From an uncultured Eubacteriales bacterium (GTDB lineage: Bacteria > Bacillota > Clostridia > Oscillospirales > Oscillospiraceae): 5,921 nt of DNA. The stretch is from the NCBI GenBank assembly GCA_900549495.1, contig UROL01000125.1:1-5921 (forward strand), read 5' to 3'. The stretch's first letter is position 1; every line of letters starts with the position of its first letter. Of the stretch, positions 5,161 to 5,921 are shown one piece after another. The notes under the pieces were generated by a model. That model saw only the letters and a program-made list of their open reading frames with translations, was not told the origin of the DNA and ran no database searches. The translations under genes and the position numbers were made by a program.

Positions 5161-5736
5161 CTATTTCTGTTCAGATTGATCGTCTTCTGTGGGCCGAATG
5201 GTTGCAAGGATCGCATTAATCTGCGCATCCTGCTGCTTATTCTCATAGAAGAGGACAAATTCCAGAATCATGCCCTTTTCCTGACCCACAGCAGCCACAC
5301 GGCACAGACTTCCATCGCCCTGGGGCTCATCGTACACCAGGAAATCTATGCCATTGATATCCTCGTGGCGCACATTTTTGCAGCCATTTTTCTGAACAGC
5401 GGCTTCATATTTCTCCAGGCTGATGCCATAATCCTGAGCAATCACCGCAATGGTGCAGTCGGCAGCAGCAAAAGCATCCAGATATCCTTCCTCCTCAAGC
5501 TCCGCAGGCATTGCCATCCGTGCCATGGCGCCAGGCCGCCAGAAGGTGAACGTCCCGTTGCCAACAGTTCCGGTCATTCCTTCCCAGCCATAATAAGCGA
5601 TGACCTTTTCGGCATTCTCCAAGGTAAAGGCCGTCAGCTCCGGCGCTGCTTCCGTTCCCTCGCTCCGAGCCAGTACGCTGGGGACAAGAGACAGGCACAG
5701 CACAAGAATCAGCAGCCGCACAATCCATTTCCGCAT
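5161..5736 (-). CDS. Exported protein of unknown function, possible PsbP/DcrB-like fold
   Basis: This 191-residue protein starts with a Sec signal peptide: MRKWIVR, a Leu/Val-rich core (residues 8-22) and a probable cleavage near VLA (21-23). No lipobox or cell-wall anchor is visible. The mature region has an acidic N-terminus and then a domain containing TGTVGNGTFTFWRPG, INGIDFLVYDEP, MILEFVLFYENK and a closing INAILATIRP. This layout, with a 'G-I-D-F-L-V-Y' strand, an 'F-x-L-F-Y' strand and a final helix ending in TIRP, recalls small PsbP/Mog1/DcrB-like exported proteins of Firmicutes. That is pattern resemblance, not a confirmed family. Three cysteines (94, 119, 145) lie in the mature part. 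AGGAGG (5742-5747) precedes the start by 5 nt. It is the first gene after a strong promoter with an embedded operator. Confidence 0.85.
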   Translation of the reverse strand: MRKWIVRLLILVLCLSLVPSVLARSEGTEAAPELTAFTLENAEKVIAYYGWEGMTGTVGNGTFTFWRPGAMARMAMPAELEEEGYLDAFAAADCTIAVIAQDYGISLEKYEAAVQKNGCKNVRHEDINGIDFLVYDEPQGDGSLCRVAAVGQEKGMILEFVLFYENKQQDAQINAILATIRPTEDDQSEQK

Positions 5737-5819
5737 AGTCCCCTCCTATGTTTGCTTTTTATTTGGGTCAAGTTTTATCACTTTGCTGTTTTATCTAAAT
5801 CTTTTCTTTTGTCTGCATG

Positions 5820-5848
5820 ATTGTACCACATGTTTTGTAACATGTCAA
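5820..5848 (-). promoter_or_regulatory. Near-consensus promoter of the exported-protein unit
   Basis: On the minus strand, a perfect -35 TTGACA (5848-5843), a 17-nt spacer and -10 TACAAT (5825-5820) form the strongest promoter in the window. Transcription would start near 5813, leaving a leader of about 76 nt before the gene ending at 5161. Such a strong core promoter usually needs a repressor if expression is conditional, which fits the dyad inside it. Confidence 0.85.
5828..5845. promoter_or_regulatory. Putative repressor operator inside the promoter spacer
   Basis: ACATGTT (5828-5834), TTGT, then AACATGT (5839-5845) is a perfect 7-4-7 inverted repeat. It fills most of the -35/-10 spacer and overlaps half of the -35 box, so a protein bound here would block RNA polymerase. 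The half-site resembles ATGT...ACAT sites of PadR-type and similar winged-helix repressors, but the spacing differs and the cognate regulator is not in the window. Confidence 0.65.
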
Positions 5849-5921
5849 GTTGCAAATGTGACTTATAGCGTTGTCGATTTTGCACAAAATACCAATTATA
5901 CTTTATTAAATATATCCAAGG

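Noticed and set aside
5176..5820. 214-codon open frame on the plus strand over the exported-protein gene and its promoter
   Set aside because: The opposite strand has a signal peptide, an AGGAGG site and a promoter. This frame has none of these and reads through the promoter region.
4507..5885. Recurring short string TGTGCAAAATC near 4507 and on the minus strand near 5885, with TGTGCAAAA also near 1686
   Set aside because: The shared length is 9-11 bases in AT-rich intergenic DNA, and the positions relative to genes are unrelated, so chance is sufficient.

Overview
The window reads as an end-of-contig fragment from an anaerobic, probably gut-dwelling Clostridia bacterium, most likely of the Oscillospiraceae/Ruminococcaceae type. 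This is inferred from fairly high GC, strong AAGGAGG-type ribosome binding sites, Gram-positive signal peptides and a two-gene SUF-like (SmsCB) iron-sulfur module. No 16S rRNA or other marker gene is present to fix the taxonomy. The first 41 bases are not genomic: they are an 8-base index followed by a complete Illumina Nextera Read 1 transposase adapter.

Left part (42-2607, minus strand): an AraC-type regulator with an N-terminal cupin-like sensor lies upstream of a complete xylulokinase gene (xylB). Each has its own predicted promoter. The two promoters share an 11-of-12 base element at exactly the same distance from the -10 box, so the regulator may control both itself and xylB. No xylose isomerase or transporter is in view. 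It may lie beyond the contig end.

Middle (2731-4498, plus strand): divergent from araC is a compact two-gene operon of a SufC-like ABC ATPase and a short SufB/SufD-family scaffold, with a 2-nt gap between them. It is followed by a textbook, probably bidirectional terminator. No cysteine desulfurase, SufD, SufU or SufE gene lies in it. This is the organisation of the SUF-like minimal system found in methanogens and strict anaerobes.

Right part (4510-5921, minus strand): two small exported proteins of unknown function are probably co-transcribed from a near-consensus housekeeping promoter (TTGACA, 17-nt spacer, TACAAT). A perfect 7-4-7 inverted repeat inside its spacer looks like a repressor operator. 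The unit ends in a perfect 11-bp hairpin that sits back to back with the terminator of the smsCB operon.

No tRNA, rRNA, CRISPR array, insertion sequence or phage gene was seen. No gene-free stretch exceeds 300 bases; the longest is 5737-5921, which holds the promoter and operator of the exported-protein unit. The least explained parts are the two orphan exported proteins with their tightly built promoter, the hairpin over the araC ribosome binding site, and the shared araC/xylB promoter element.
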